64,000 nucleotides of DNA from UBA4421 sp028228615 (GTDB lineage Bacteria > Pseudomonadota > Gammaproteobacteria > Pseudomonadales > Azotimanducaceae): contig JAOJBS010000002.1 in the NCBI GenBank assembly GCA_028228615.1, positions 1 through 64,000 of the forward strand, written 5' to 3'. Under the pieces are notes generated by a model. The model was not told the DNA's origin and searched no databases. It saw only the letters and a program-made list of their open reading frames with translations. Positions 26,123 to 35,040 of the stretch are shown piece by piece. Every line of letters begins with the position of its first letter. Position 1 is the stretch's first letter. The position numbers were made by a program, and so were the translations under genes.

Positions 26123-26510
26123 CTGTTGCTAATTACGCCCTAGATCTAAAGATCTACAGTGTGTGAGTCCACATAGCGGCCTTAAGCACACTTAAGCTAT
26201 TGTTTTTAATACATATTTATAAGCTCTACAGCCCTTTATACAGCTACTCAGTTGTACATTTATAGTTATTACAAAAAGATACACTTAAAGACAACAGACA
26301 AGTGCACATACCAGTATAATACCTAAGTTTTCTTCTCCCAAGTGCCTAAGAACTATCCTAAGTGGCACTAAGCCCACCTAAAGATCCCTACTGTTCTAAT
26401 CCTCTATTGGTAATTATCTATTAGCTTTAAGCATTGCTATGTCTATAGATGAACCTATGCATACCAATAAGGTTAATTAATAAGTAATAGAACATTAGAA
26501 GGAGCAATAG
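26123..26510 (+). other. AT-rich leader of the element, possible origin or promoter region
   Basis: No gene is seen. CTTAAG/CCTAAG-type hexamers recur (26190-26200, 26321, 26344, 26357, 26376) within very AT-rich DNA next to the polymerase-like gene. This would suit an origin of replication or a regulated promoter, but the repeats are too degenerate to decide. Confidence 0.35.
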
Positions 26511-27962
26511 ATGGAACTAGGTAATGGTCATGATGATGATGGTTATGTAACAACTGTATTGGGTAATGGGAACGTTAAGGAATTAGACCTATCTGAAGTC
26601 ATGTTCCTACACATACAGCATTACTCTAATCACCCTAATGTCGCTCTAGCTGCTCTAGTCTTACTGGATGAGTTACAGAAGGACGGTAAGAGCATCAGAG
26701 GTCATAGGGGTTACTTCAGTGCAGCTAAGAAGCTTATAGCTTCCATATACATGCATGAGGGTAATCTCTTTAGATTCAGCACCAAAAGAGAATACTTCAC
26801 TGGTTCTAAGCGCAAGCAGGTATGGCTAACACCTAAGACTTTGACCTTGTTCAACGCTATGCGTGACTTAGGCTTTGTTGAGACAGTGCAGAAAGCCGTA
26901 GCACCCCACAGGATGAAAAAGAACAAACAGCAGTCTTCTGAAGCTAAAGGATTAACTGCTGTCTACAGAGCCACTGAAGCTTTTCACGCACTTCTACACA
27001 ACGTTACGGCTAGAGACATAGAGATAGACACTAGTCTGCCTAGAGTAGATCTGAAGACTGCCGATGGTTCTGTGGGAGAACTGTCTAAAAGCTATCTCAA
27101 CAGCACAAGCCATCAAGAGACTGTTACTACTCTTACTAATCACTTTAACTTGCTGAGTGAATGCAATGTCCAAGCTGGAGATGGTAAGCCTCTGTCTCAA
27201 GGCCACATGTTCTATGTGCGGAAGTTTAAGGAAGACTTAGATAAAGGAGGTAGGTTTTATTCATCCTTTGTTAATCAGCCTAAAGAATACAGGTTAGGCA
27301 TTACTTTTGATGGTGAGCCTGCAGGGTCTTTAGACTATAGCCAGCTGCATCCTACTTTGCTCCTTAGGCTGATCCATCACGAAGACAAAGAAACTAACTT
27401 GTTTGCTATGGGTGATGTGTATGCAATGCCCGACTATCCTGACTTACCTAGATCAGCACACAAAGAATTCATCAACATTATTTTCAATGCTGAGACTAAG
27501 GATAAAGCTGCAAGAAGGATCATGACCGCCACTAGGTACTGGAATGTCTTTGAGGATTGCGAGGTAATACAGACCTATGGTGGTCAGCAGATAAGAACTG
27601 GAGAACCAGTGTTTCCTGAAACGCCGCTAAAGGCTGCCTTAAAGTACATAGACAGTTTTATCTTCAGACATCCAATGTTTGAACCAGCCGTATCCACTGC
27701 TCAATGGGGTTCATTACAACTTATAGACAGCACAATTATTCAGCATGTTGTCCGCATGGCGACTGATCTAGGGATACCAGTGTTGCCTGTGCATGATGAA
27801 GTAATTATTCCTGTATCAGCTAAGCCAACAATTGAACTTATGTTGGCTAGGGCTTTTCAACATGTGCTCAAAGGTGCTGGTGATATTAGATCAGTAAGGA
27901 TGGACTGGAGCATTAAAGGTAAGGAGAAGGAGGTTGTGGTTGTGGTGTTGCAGGATGATTAA
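26511..27962 (+). CDS. Orphan family A DNA polymerase-like protein of an integrative element
   Basis: This is a 483-residue protein with AGAAGGAG before the ATG. The C-terminal half shows palm/fingers motifs of family A polymerases in order: motif A SLDYSQLHPTLLLRL (Asp275), a motif-B-like RSAHKEFINIIFNA (Arg314, Lys318), and motif C VLPVHDEVII (Asp429, Glu430), preceded by SLQLIDSTIIQHVV. There is no 3'-5' or 5'-3' exonuclease domain, and residues 1-230 match nothing I know. The VHDE signature favours DNA over T7-type RNA polymerase (VHDS). It probably replicates or primes the element. Activity is inferred, and divergence at motif B leaves open a non-canonical polymerase. Confidence 0.65.
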   Translation: MELGNGHDDDGYVTTVLGNGNVKELDLSEVMFLHIQHYSNHPNVALAALVLLDELQKDGKSIRGHRGYFSAAKKLIASIYMHEGNLFRFSTKREYFTGSKRKQVWLTPKTLTLFNAMRDLGFVETVQKAVAPHRMKKNKQQSSEAKGLTAVYRATEAFHALLHNVTARDIEIDTSLPRVDLKTADGSVGELSKSYLNSTSHQETVTTLTNHFNLLSECNVQAGDGKPLSQGHMFYVRKFKEDLDKGGRFYSSFVNQPKEYRLGITFDGEPAGSLDYSQLHPTLLLRLIHHEDKETNLFAMGDVYAMPDYPDLPRSAHKEFINIIFNAETKDKAARRIMTATRYWNVFEDCEVIQTYGGQQIRTGEPVFPETPLKAALKYIDSFIFRHPMFEPAVSTAQWGSLQLIDSTIIQHVVRMATDLGIPVLPVHDEVIIPVSAKPTIELMLARAFQHVLKGAGDIRSVRMDWSIKGKEKEVVVVVLQDD

Positions 27963-28037
27963 CTAAGAGTGTGAGACTGTTAGCTGTGATAAGAGTTCTG
28001 GACTCAGAATTAATAGAATTTGATCTGAATTTTGGTG

Positions 28038-28481
28038 TTAACTAACACCGAAGAATTCCCCAAGCAGCCATGCGGCTGCTGAAAGTAAGACGGTAACAAA
28101 TATTAAACCTGTAACCACCGCCCATAGCAGACCAAATGAAAAGTAGATTAAAACCAACAAGAATGTAAAAGCCTTTTTAACAGTCCAGCCATCACGCGCG
28201 AAAACCTGCTTAATCTTGTCGCTTTGCGTCCATTTGCTAAAGCGAAATAGAAGCCATCCTATTGGAAGGATAAGCCATTCAGTTAATTGCTCAACTGATG
28301 GCAGTCTTCTGGTAATTTCTTCCCGTGCTTTAATAATCCGGCTTATGATTTCGCTGTTGTTGACTATATGGACTAGTTTTTCTGAGATGGGTTTTTTATA
28401 GCCGCAGTTGGGGCAGGCTGATGCTCTAACGCTAACTGGTTTTTCGCATGCAGGGCAGGGAGTAAGTGCTAAAGGATCCAT
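28038..28481 (-). CDS. Zinc-ribbon membrane protein
   Basis: This is a 147-residue protein. The N-terminal zinc ribbon has CPACEKPVSVRASACPNCGYKKP (Cys pairs at about residues 9/12 and 23/26). A helical linker follows, then two to three transmembrane segments (about 70-82 and 105-145). Zinc-ribbon plus membrane-helix proteins of this layout are common in accessory islands and have no assigned role. It is element cargo, convergent with the polymerase-like gene. Confidence 0.75.
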   Translation of the reverse strand: MDPLALTPCPACEKPVSVRASACPNCGYKKPISEKLVHIVNNSEIISRIIKAREEITRRLPSVEQLTEWLILPIGWLLFRFSKWTQSDKIKQVFARDGWTVKKAFTFLLVLIYFSFGLLWAVVTGLIFVTVLLSAAAWLLGEFFGVS

Positions 28482-28918
28482 AGAGCGATTACATCAGATA
28501 GGGTTTAGGTCTACAACGTTTGCTCTTGCCGAAGAAAGAGCGTCAACACTTGATCACATCAAATCTGGGCTATGAAGACCATGATGCGTCTGTGGACTGA
28601 AGCAGTTGGCTGCAATGTTAAGCCAAGACTAAAAGTTGACAAACCATGAAAAACTGGCTATGCTCAGCAAGGCTTCTTTCAGCCTATTTGAGACGTTAAA
28701 ATCACCCCCACTACCTATGTACCAAGCAGCCCCTAAAATGGCTGTATGAGCCTCTGTGTGCGTTTAGATTGGTATATCTCCGCTAGCTTCGCTGTAAACC
28801 TCTGATTTACTGCTGTATTCATGTATTGGCTACTTCAACTGAAGAACGCGGGCTAATCCTAGATCAAATCCGTGTTAGTTTACTGTGCTATACATTCTCG
28901 GTCTGTGATCACGCGTAA
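28482..28918. other. Spacer without a recognised gene
   Basis: This is 437 bp between divergent cargo genes. No ORF, hairpin or copy of the element's repeat was found. Confidence 0.5.
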
Positions 28919-29659
28919 ATGATTTATCTAAATAAAATTTTACCTCTGCTGGTTAGCCCACTTTTTTTTGCTGGCTTATTGATTTTAATCGGCCTAGTTA
29001 TTAGATCTAGGAAGTTAGGTCTTGGCGGTCTAGCACTTCTAATTTTCGCTTCGCTACCTATAGTCTCTCAACATTCCATAAACTATTTAGAAAGAGATTA
29101 TGAGCCAATAGATATCTCAGAAGTCGCGGTAACGGAGGCAATAGTCGTTTTAAGTGGAATGGTTAAGACAATTAGCCATGGGGATAATTATGTTTACGAA
29201 TGGGGTGAAGCATCAGATAGGATTTTTGGCGGGATAGATTTGGCTATCAACAAAAAAGCACCGTTTTTAATTTTAACTCGGGGGCAAATGCCTTGGTCAA
29301 CTGGAAAGCCAGAAGGTGAGCATTTACAAGAAGTAGCTATCCAATTTGGGGTTGCCCCAGAAAGTATTCTACTAACTGAAAAGGTAGAGAACACGGATCA
29401 AGAGGCGGTGGCAACAAGAAAACTAATCAACTCGGATAGACCCACTATTACTTTAGTGACCTCAGCCTATCACATGCCAAGAGCCCAGCTAGTTTTTGAA
29501 GCCGCAGGCTTCCAAGTTGTTCCTTTCCCAGTCGACTTTCAGCGTTCAGAAAGCAGGCTTACAATTTTAGATTTTATTCCTTCAGCACACGCACTGAGAC
29601 AGTTTAGTTTTTTCATCAGAGAAATGATTGGCAGGACCTACTATTCTCTTAAATATTAG
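28919..29659 (+). CDS. YdcF/SanA/ElyC family protein (DUF218)
   Basis: This is a 246-residue protein with two N-terminal transmembrane segments (about 8-25 and 31-50), as in ElyC. The DUF218 domain follows: EAIVVLSGMV, EASDRIFGGIDLA, LILTRGQMPWS, ENTDQEAVAT and LVTSAYHMPRAQLVFEAAG. The family acts in envelope maintenance: ElyC and SanA affect peptidoglycan/undecaprenyl metabolism and vancomycin barrier function. It is probably cargo that modifies the host envelope. The start codon lacks a strong Shine-Dalgarno. Confidence 0.85.
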   Translation: MIYLNKILPLLVSPLFFAGLLILIGLVIRSRKLGLGGLALLIFASLPIVSQHSINYLERDYEPIDISEVAVTEAIVVLSGMVKTISHGDNYVYEWGEASDRIFGGIDLAINKKAPFLILTRGQMPWSTGKPEGEHLQEVAIQFGVAPESILLTEKVENTDQEAVATRKLINSDRPTITLVTSAYHMPRAQLVFEAAGFQVVPFPVDFQRSESRLTILDFIPSAHALRQFSFFIREMIGRTYYSLKY

Positions 29660-29744
29660 GTATCTTCACTCTTAATAAAGTTAAAGTATCTAGCAGAGTC
29701 ACTAAAGCTTCTACAAGAATCACAGCAGCATACCCATGACTCCC

Positions 29745-29840
29745 TAACCCCTACTTTTTCCTAAATCCACCTCTAATGTATACCACTGGTTACTACTATT
29801 ATTAGTGTGGGGGTGTAGATCCCCCCGTGCCTTTTAAGGC
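29745..29840 (+). repeat. Element boundary repeat, copy A
   Basis: Landmarks shared by all copies are CTACTTTT, AAATCCACC/AAATCCACA, AATGTAT, TATTAGTGT and TAGATCCCCC. This copy lies between the YdcF-like gene and the 3' end of the next gene. Confidence 0.88.
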
Positions 29841-29860
29841 AGGGACCCCCTGCGTTTCGT

Positions 29861-30229
29861 TTAACCTTCTGTGCTATCTACCGCTGCAATAATCATCCAC
29901 TTAGTGAAGTAGCCATATAACAGAGGAAGAAACAAAATTGCTAAAGCAGGCCCAAGAACTTTAGCCTCAGTAAGGCCCGCAGCGGCTGTAGCCATCCCGA
30001 TACCGCCGACAAATACACCTAGCCAGCCCCAATAAACTGCTCCATCAGCAAAGTTTAGAAGAGCTTGATCACGACTTTGACTGATACCACCTTTAGCTAA
30101 CGCGTACGCAGTGCCTCCACCAAAAACTATTGCTAGGCAAATACTGTCTACAAATGCAGATATGCCGGCTGCGTTGTCCATTATCCAAATAATCAGTGCA
30201 AGACATGTAGTAAAACCTAGTATCCTCAT
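29861..30229 (-). CDS. Small polytopic membrane protein of unknown function
   Basis: This is a 122-residue protein of almost only hydrophobic segments (four predicted: about 3-20, 25-45, 66-86, 92-113) with short charged ends. No recognised family. It is element cargo flanked on both sides by copies of the boundary repeat, so it looks like a discrete module. AGGAAGGGAA precedes the ATG. Confidence 0.65.
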   Translation of the reverse strand: MRILGFTTCLALIIWIMDNAAGISAFVDSICLAIVFGGGTAYALAKGGISQSRDQALLNFADGAVYWGWLGVFVGGIGMATAAAGLTEAKVLGPALAILFLPLLYGYFTKWMIIAAVDSTEG

Positions 30230-30344
30230 TTCCCTTCCTCTGTGTGATTTACGCTAAACCTTAACGTTTTTCTTTCTTATCTTTCAATAGTTCTCGGAAG
30301 ATTAACAAAGCCTTCACAAGCACCACAACCGCTTAGCCCATGCC

Positions 30345-30446
30345 CCCTTAAAACCTACTTTTATAAATCCACATCCAATGTATCCTAATGGTAACTACAA
30401 TTATTAGTGTAGGGCTATAGATCCCCCCGGGGGTGCTTTAGATGGG
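30345..30446 (+). repeat. Element boundary repeat, copy B
   Basis: It has the same landmarks as copy A, plus a tail GGGTGCTTTAGATGGG shared with copy C. It ends about 100 bp before the next gene's stop. Confidence 0.9.
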
Positions 30447-30548
30447 CCGGCTTGTTTGAGTAGGACTGCGTCTGAGTTTAAAACAGAACTTTGTACAGAT
30501 TAGGAGGTTTTTTGAGGTTTCTGACGTGCCTTAAATTTTTTATCAGAG

Positions 30549-30953
30549 TTACCAGGAGTCCTTGAATATCACTTTACTTTCGCGCTCATTTTCCCGATAA
30601 AAGAAAACCCCTAGGCAAGCGATGAAAGCTAAGAAAATCCAGGAATAAAGTCGATAAATATCAAAAACCAGCATATAAGTGCCACCAAAAATCACGAACA
30701 TGACGCATAGTGTAAGCAAGGGCGATACCGAAGATAGCGGTCGCCTTCGTCTAAGAAAGTTAATCGCGTAAAAACACATCGTTGAAAAGCATGCTGAACG
30801 CAAGATATACAGATAGAGCAGATCCTCGTCCGGCTCGAATGCAACGAAATCAGGCCTTGAAGCTATAAAATTTAGTCCAATTATAGGCAGTAACGCTGCT
30901 GCGCCTAACCAAATCGCGGTTAACGAGCAGACAATTCTAGAGAATAACCGCAT
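30549..30953 (-). CDS. Small membrane protein of unknown function
   Basis: This protein has 134 residues from the ATG at 30953 (GGTGA upstream). An in-frame TTG at 31025 would give a longer, less hydrophobic leader and is not preferred. Four hydrophobic segments are visible, with a basic RRRRP loop in the middle. No family is recognised. It lies between repeat copies B and C. Confidence 0.6.
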   Translation of the reverse strand: MRLFSRIVCSLTAIWLGAAALLPIIGLNFIASRPDFVAFEPDEDLLYLYILRSACFSTMCFYAINFLRRRRPLSSVSPLLTLCVMFVIFGGTYMLVFDIYRLYSWIFLAFIACLGVFFYRENERESKVIFKDSW

Positions 30954-31125
30954 ATTTTTCACCGGAGTGTAGCAACATAGAATAGCCTGAGAGTATCTGA
31001 AGCCAAGCAACACTTCATCTAGCAAATACTTTCAATCTCCTTGCATGGAAAAATGTCTTTAAGCAAGAAACAGACAAGGCCAGCTATAACAGCATCCACA
31101 AATTTCTAGCAGCCTACCTAAGACT

Positions 31126-31235
31126 CCCCAAACCCTACTTTTTCAAATCCACATCTAATGCATACCACTGCCTACTACTATTATTAGTGTAGAGGTATAG
31201 ATCCCCCGGGGGGTGCTTTAGATGGGGCGGCTTGG
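31126..31235 (+). repeat. Element boundary repeat, copy C
   Basis: It is the closest relative of copy B and ends exactly at the stop codon of the recombinase gene (31236-31238). Confidence 0.9.
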
Positions 31236-32540
31236 TTAAAAGTTAGAAGCTTCAACTTCCTTCCGAAGCATTAGTGCTTCAAACGCATCTACAGCACTCT
31301 TACGTTGATCTATAGACGTACCACCAGAGTATAAGCCGTATGTAATAGTTCCTTTCTCATGTCCAACAATGTCTGCGGTAGTGCCTTCACTTACACCAGC
31401 TTGTTCAAAAACCGTAGTAGCTGTCTTTCTGATGCTATGGAAGACCTTAAGACTGCTAAAGCCTAGCTTTGACTTGAGCCTACCAAAGCGTTTGCCAACG
31501 GCCTGACCTTCGTCATCCTTATTTGGTACTGGGATGGCAGCTAAATCTACCCGCTGATTCAAAGTTGCTGCTATAGGTACAAGCCTATTGCTGGATGCGT
31601 CAGTCTTAGCGTCCTCCTTTACCTGCAAGCACAGAATATTGTCTTTGGTTACAACTGAGTCTTTAGATATTTGAGCTATCTCAGCAAGCCTCATGCCAGT
31701 GTACTGCCCTATATCTATGAACCTAACTAGAGTTGTATCTCCTTTGCTCAATGCAGCGGCTCTAAGTTGTAATACTTCAGAAACCTCAAAGGGAATGTAA
31801 GACTGTTTTTCTTTGAGCCGCTTAGGCCATGTGATGTCATCTTTGATAAAGGGGTTGGCTTGAGACTGTCCTATGTGTTGGTTGTTTCTTAACCAGAGGA
31901 AATAGCTTCTGACGTAGCCCATTTCTTTCTGAACTGTCTTTCTGGCCCTAGTTTCATTCTTAAGCCACTTCTGACGGTTAGGGACTGTGAAGTCATTTAC
32001 AGTTGGAAAGTATTGAGTAACTGCTTTTATAGCAGTACTGGCTTCTTTCTGCGTTCTAGGGGTGTTTGTGGCGTACTCATCTGAGATCCAACGGTCTACA
32101 AAAAGACCAATAGGAATACCTGTTACGCCAGAATAAATGTCTCTGAAGACAGCGTATTCAGAAGGAGGCAGCTTAATCCTGAGATCCTCCATGTAGTCAC
32201 TTAGGACAGTCTCTGCATCCGTATAACCTTGCTTACGTCCAGTAGGAACTCCATTAACGTATTCATGCTCATAGTCCCAGTACTCACCCCTGAGATCTTC
32301 TTCATAATGTCTAGCCATTAGGGCGGCTATCTTCTCTAGAGCTTGGTCTGGATTAGTACGGGCTTCTTTGATTTCTTTCCACCAGCTAGAGATCCAAGGT
32401 GCGGCCTCTAGCTCTGCATTTCTGCGGTCTTTGCATCCAGTACTGCGTCTGAAGACAGACTTACTGAAGATACTTTTCACGTCATTAGGTATTCTGACCT
32501 CAGCGTAGTAGATGTCACCACGTTTGATAAGATTAGCCAT
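31236..32540 (-). CDS. Tyrosine recombinase / integrase of the element
   Basis: This is a 434-residue protein. It opens with a short SH3-like arm domain (IKRGDIYYAEVRIPNDV) typical of the DUF6538-type N-terminus, then a SAM-like core-binding domain (about 150-235). The catalytic domain carries Arg in YTGMRLAEIAQ, His-x-x-Arg in FHSIRKTA, His in VGHEKGTITYG and the nucleophilic Tyr in YGLYSGG. It integrates and excises the element at tRNA-Asp. Its start lies 98 bp from attR, with two TTACACCTA sites in between, the standard layout for tRNA-targeting islands. Confidence 0.93.
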   Translation of the reverse strand: MANLIKRGDIYYAEVRIPNDVKSIFSKSVFRRSTGCKDRRNAELEAAPWISSWWKEIKEARTNPDQALEKIAALMARHYEEDLRGEYWDYEHEYVNGVPTGRKQGYTDAETVLSDYMEDLRIKLPPSEYAVFRDIYSGVTGIPIGLFVDRWISDEYATNTPRTQKEASTAIKAVTQYFPTVNDFTVPNRQKWLKNETRARKTVQKEMGYVRSYFLWLRNNQHIGQSQANPFIKDDITWPKRLKEKQSYIPFEVSEVLQLRAAALSKGDTTLVRFIDIGQYTGMRLAEIAQISKDSVVTKDNILCLQVKEDAKTDASSNRLVPIAATLNQRVDLAAIPVPNKDDEGQAVGKRFGRLKSKLGFSSLKVFHSIRKTATTVFEQAGVSEGTTADIVGHEKGTITYGLYSGGTSIDQRKSAVDAFEALMLRKEVEASNF

Positions 32541-32564
32541 GGAATAGGGTGCTTGTTTGGTTCA

Positions 32565-32586
32565 TTACACCTACAAATTACACCTA
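32565..32586 (+). repeat. Two TTACACCTA sites inside attR
   Basis: Exact copies at 32565 and 32578 have the same orientation as those inside attL. They lie between the recombinase start and attR. Confidence 0.6.
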
Positions 32587-32637
32587 GATGCGGCTTGATA
32601 TCGATACATATATGGCTTTAAGTGGTTGGTCAGAGAG

Positions 32638-32657
32638 TCCCTTCCGCTCCGCCATTT
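32638..32657 (+). repeat. attR: duplicated tRNA-Asp 3' end
   Basis: It matches 26022-26041 with one mismatch (T for G at 32642). No tRNA body precedes it, so it is the remnant side of the integration. Confidence 0.85.
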
Positions 32658-33018
32658 TTCGCGTGATTGTTAGTTTTGAATACTTTAAAAGTCTTTGAAG
32701 TCCTCTCAGCTAATCCTTCTCTGTTTCTTGGGATTGTCCAAGCGTTGGGTCAGGCTAAACCTCAGTAAAATCCTTTCAAGTATTTTTGACTCATTAGTAA
32801 AGCTGACTGTGGCCAGTTTGTGGCGAAAAACAAGGCTCTTAGTGCGGTTATAAATACCTATCAATTATTCAGTTTTGTAAGTGCTTTGCTTTATCTATTG
32901 TCTTTGTGAGTGTGCCAAGAAGCTCTTGTATTGGCTGTCCAGCTAAGGCGTAGTAACCAGAAGGTAGTTAATAGATAAGCAGTCATAATAGGTTTCAAAA
33001 ACATCCGTTTAGAAGCAC

Positions 33019-33222
33019 CTAAAGCATAGTGCGACCAGTGCCACGATCTATAGTGAAAGTCATACCAGCCCCGTAGTCACTTCCGTCTAAGCTACCTGAA
33101 TTTTTTAATAAGTAAGTTTCCTCAATTACGCAGCTATATCCTTGGCTCTTCAGAAGCCCAGAACCATTCGCCCAGCTAGCAAAGCTAATAGAAAATATAA
33201 GCAAACCTGTGATGAAGTTCAT
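33019..33222 (-). pseudogene. Small secreted protein, probably C-terminally truncated
   Basis: This is 67 residues with a clear signal peptide (MNFITGLLIFSISFASWANG), one Cys in the mature part and a final FTIDRGTGRTM, then a TAG stop. In comparable small exported proteins a 'F-x-V-D-R-x-T-G' block is normally followed by more sequence, which suggests truncation; this is from memory, not a search. It may still be expressed as is. Confidence 0.4.
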
Positions 33223-33387
33223 GTTTGCTGAATCCGTTGAGTGCCGGTCTCAGGTGTATCTCTTGTTAGCTTTTGTACTTAAGACGGTCTGTGGGCTTAA
33301 AAGTGCTTGATAAAGGCACTGAAGTTAGCCGAGTATACGTACGAAAAGGCAGTGTATCTTTAGCCTTGCAAGAGGGGCTTGAGGGCT

Positions 33388-34299
33388 ATGCGTAATTCAA
33401 TTTTTGGAAAAGACGGCACGGCTCAGGGTGTAGCCAAACAGCGTTTGATCGAAACACTGGCTGAATCTGGCAAACGCATCATAAATGACCCTTACGCAGA
33501 TAAATTTGTAATTGGTGCGGGCCTCATCAAACTGATGGGTCATAAGTTTAGCGTCTGGTTGGGTAAAAAGTTGGCGCCTGGCTTTCACGAACATCTCATT
33601 TCTCGCACGCGCTTCATCGACGATCTAATCGAAAAGGCAGCGACTACTGGAGCCGAGCAATACGTGATTTTAGGCGCGGGTTATGACTTGCGCGCGCATC
33701 GGCTTGACCTTTCTTCTTCGATGAGAATTTTCGAGGTTGATCAGGCAGCAGTACAGTCTCGGAAACTCTCTAAGCTGCCCGAAAATCTTAAGAGCTCAGA
33801 AAACGTGACTTATGTGGCTGTAGATTTCGCTCATCAGTCATTATCCAAACAACTTACAGCGTCGGGTTTTGATGTAAGCAAACCTACTGTTTTCACCCTG
33901 GAGGGCGTTTCACAGTACATTACGAAAGAGGCCGTCAGTTCAGCAATCGAAGAACTGGCCGCGCTTGTTCAAACAACCACTTCGACCTTTTTTATATCTT
34001 ATGTTGATGAACTGCTCGATAAAGATCCTGAGGCATGCTTTGGCAAGGGTTATCCAAAGGCAGCAAAGCGGGCTGAAACAATAAAAACCTTATCTGCAAA
34101 AGTCGGTGAACCTTGGATCTCCTTTTACACGGCGGAAGAAATCGCTAGTCTACTTTCACGAAATGGTTTTTCAGTAGTGGAAAATGTCACCGTGGAGGAT
34201 CTCAACTCTTTGTATTTCACTCCTGTGGGCAGGACTCTGCCGGAAAATCAATTATTCAAGCTTGAGCATTTCGTAGTCGCAAAGTCGCTGAATTCATGA
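33388..34299 (+). CDS. SAM-dependent methyltransferase (LCMT/PPM-like, TIGR00027 type)
   Basis: This protein has 303 residues from the ATG at 33388 (GAGGGG upstream; a TTG lies three codons earlier). The SAM-binding segment is YVILGAGYDLRAHRLD, acidic FEVDQ follows, and LEGVSQYIT is the conserved post-motif of this class. The family methylates O-groups, e.g. in polyketide and lipid tailoring, and the substrate is unknown. It stands alone in the patchwork region beyond attR and near the fourth copy of the element repeat, so it may be horizontally acquired. Confidence 0.82.
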   Translation: MRNSIFGKDGTAQGVAKQRLIETLAESGKRIINDPYADKFVIGAGLIKLMGHKFSVWLGKKLAPGFHEHLISRTRFIDDLIEKAATTGAEQYVILGAGYDLRAHRLDLSSSMRIFEVDQAAVQSRKLSKLPENLKSSENVTYVAVDFAHQSLSKQLTASGFDVSKPTVFTLEGVSQYITKEAVSSAIEELAALVQTTTSTFFISYVDELLDKDPEACFGKGYPKAAKRAETIKTLSAKVGEPWISFYTAEEIASLLSRNGFSVVENVTVEDLNSLYFTPVGRTLPENQLFKLEHFVVAKSLNS

Positions 34300-34612
34300 G
34301 GGTTTAACAGAGCAATGTCATTTGTTTTATATGCTGACAGTACTAAGGTGCTGTGCTTTTGAACAACAAAGCTTAAGTCAGTGGCGACGCAGTCGTTGCT
34401 AACGTGCCCGTTAATAACAATTTGACCTTGTGACGATACGAAGAATCCAGTACCGGAGGACGCACCTAATCAACAGCACTCATTAGTGAAAAAACAAGCC
34501 TGTGATGATGTGTTTCATGCTCTTTGCTTTTCGCCTATTGAAGTTTTAACTGCCAGGCAAAAGCTGTTTAATCAACCAAACCAGTACGAAGTGCTCTTTG
34601 AATACAGGCACA
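34300..34612. other. Convergent spacer, nothing recognised
   Basis: This is 313 bp between the methyltransferase and the FliG-C-like gene. No ORF, repeat or terminator-like hairpin was identified. Confidence 0.45.
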
Positions 34613-34930
34613 TTATCCTGCTAGTTGAATTTGGCCGTCCTCCAAAAGGACTCTCGCAGTTCTAATAATACTGCGCTGCGCCGCTTCAACTTCCGCAATG
34701 ATGGAAACGCTGGGCACGTCAAGCTTGCCAAAATCTAGCTGCTGAAAATTTTCTAACACCAATCGTTTCTTATCTCCGTCTAAAAAGCATAGCATTCTTT
34801 CTCTCATCGCCTCTGGCGTTGCTTTCATCACAAGTGCCAGTAAGCAGTAGGGACAGTTGGATAGCACAGTAGCTAGACTTTCATCTTCGAGGCTATTTAA
34901 ATCCTCATACACGTATTGTTTTTGCCTCAT
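34613..34930 (-). CDS. Orphan FliG C-terminal-domain-like protein
   Basis: This protein has 105 residues from the ATG at 34930 (CGAGGT upstream). The upstream in-frame extension to 35053 is unlike the domain. The whole protein aligns by eye with the C-terminal domain of flagellar switch protein FliG: YVYEDLNSLEDESL, LALVMKATPEAMRERML, then VEAAQRSIIRTARVLLEDGQI. The N-terminal and middle FliG domains are missing. In FliG this part meets the stator. Here no flagellar gene is nearby. It could be a decoy or regulator of motility or a reused fold. The charged residues for torque are only partly kept. Confidence 0.7.
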   Translation of the reverse strand: MRQKQYVYEDLNSLEDESLATVLSNCPYCLLALVMKATPEAMRERMLCFLDGDKKRLVLENFQQLDFGKLDVPSVSIIAEVEAAQRSIIRTARVLLEDGQIQLAG

Positions 34931-35040
34931 TGATAACCTCGTTATTGACGTATTTAGTTCACAAGGAAATAGTCCTCTTGAGGGAAAAATCACATATGCA
35001 TGAGCAAAAAACAAGAAACTTTTAAACCAAGCCAGCCTAT

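Larger units (their letters stand above)
26022..32657. mobile_element. 6.6-kb integrative element in tRNA-Asp
   Basis: The element is bounded by direct repeats of the tRNA-Asp 3' end (26022-26041 and 32638-32657; 19 of 20 identical, 15 contiguous). It encodes an inward-reading tyrosine recombinase 98 bp from attR, an orphan family-A-polymerase-like protein behind attL, and four small mainly membrane-associated proteins. It is visibly richer in A+T than the flanks. It has no capsid, terminase, conjugation or Rep-helicase gene, so it is a satellite-like or mobilisable island rather than a prophage. Confidence 0.85.

Noticed and set aside
26511..27962. T7-type single-subunit RNA polymerase
   Set aside because: Motif C is VHDE, and motif A is DYSQLHP rather than the DGSCSG type, so family A DNA-polymerase-like is closer.
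26022..32657. Complete or defective prophage
   Set aside because: No capsid, portal, terminase, tail or lysis gene can be seen in the element.
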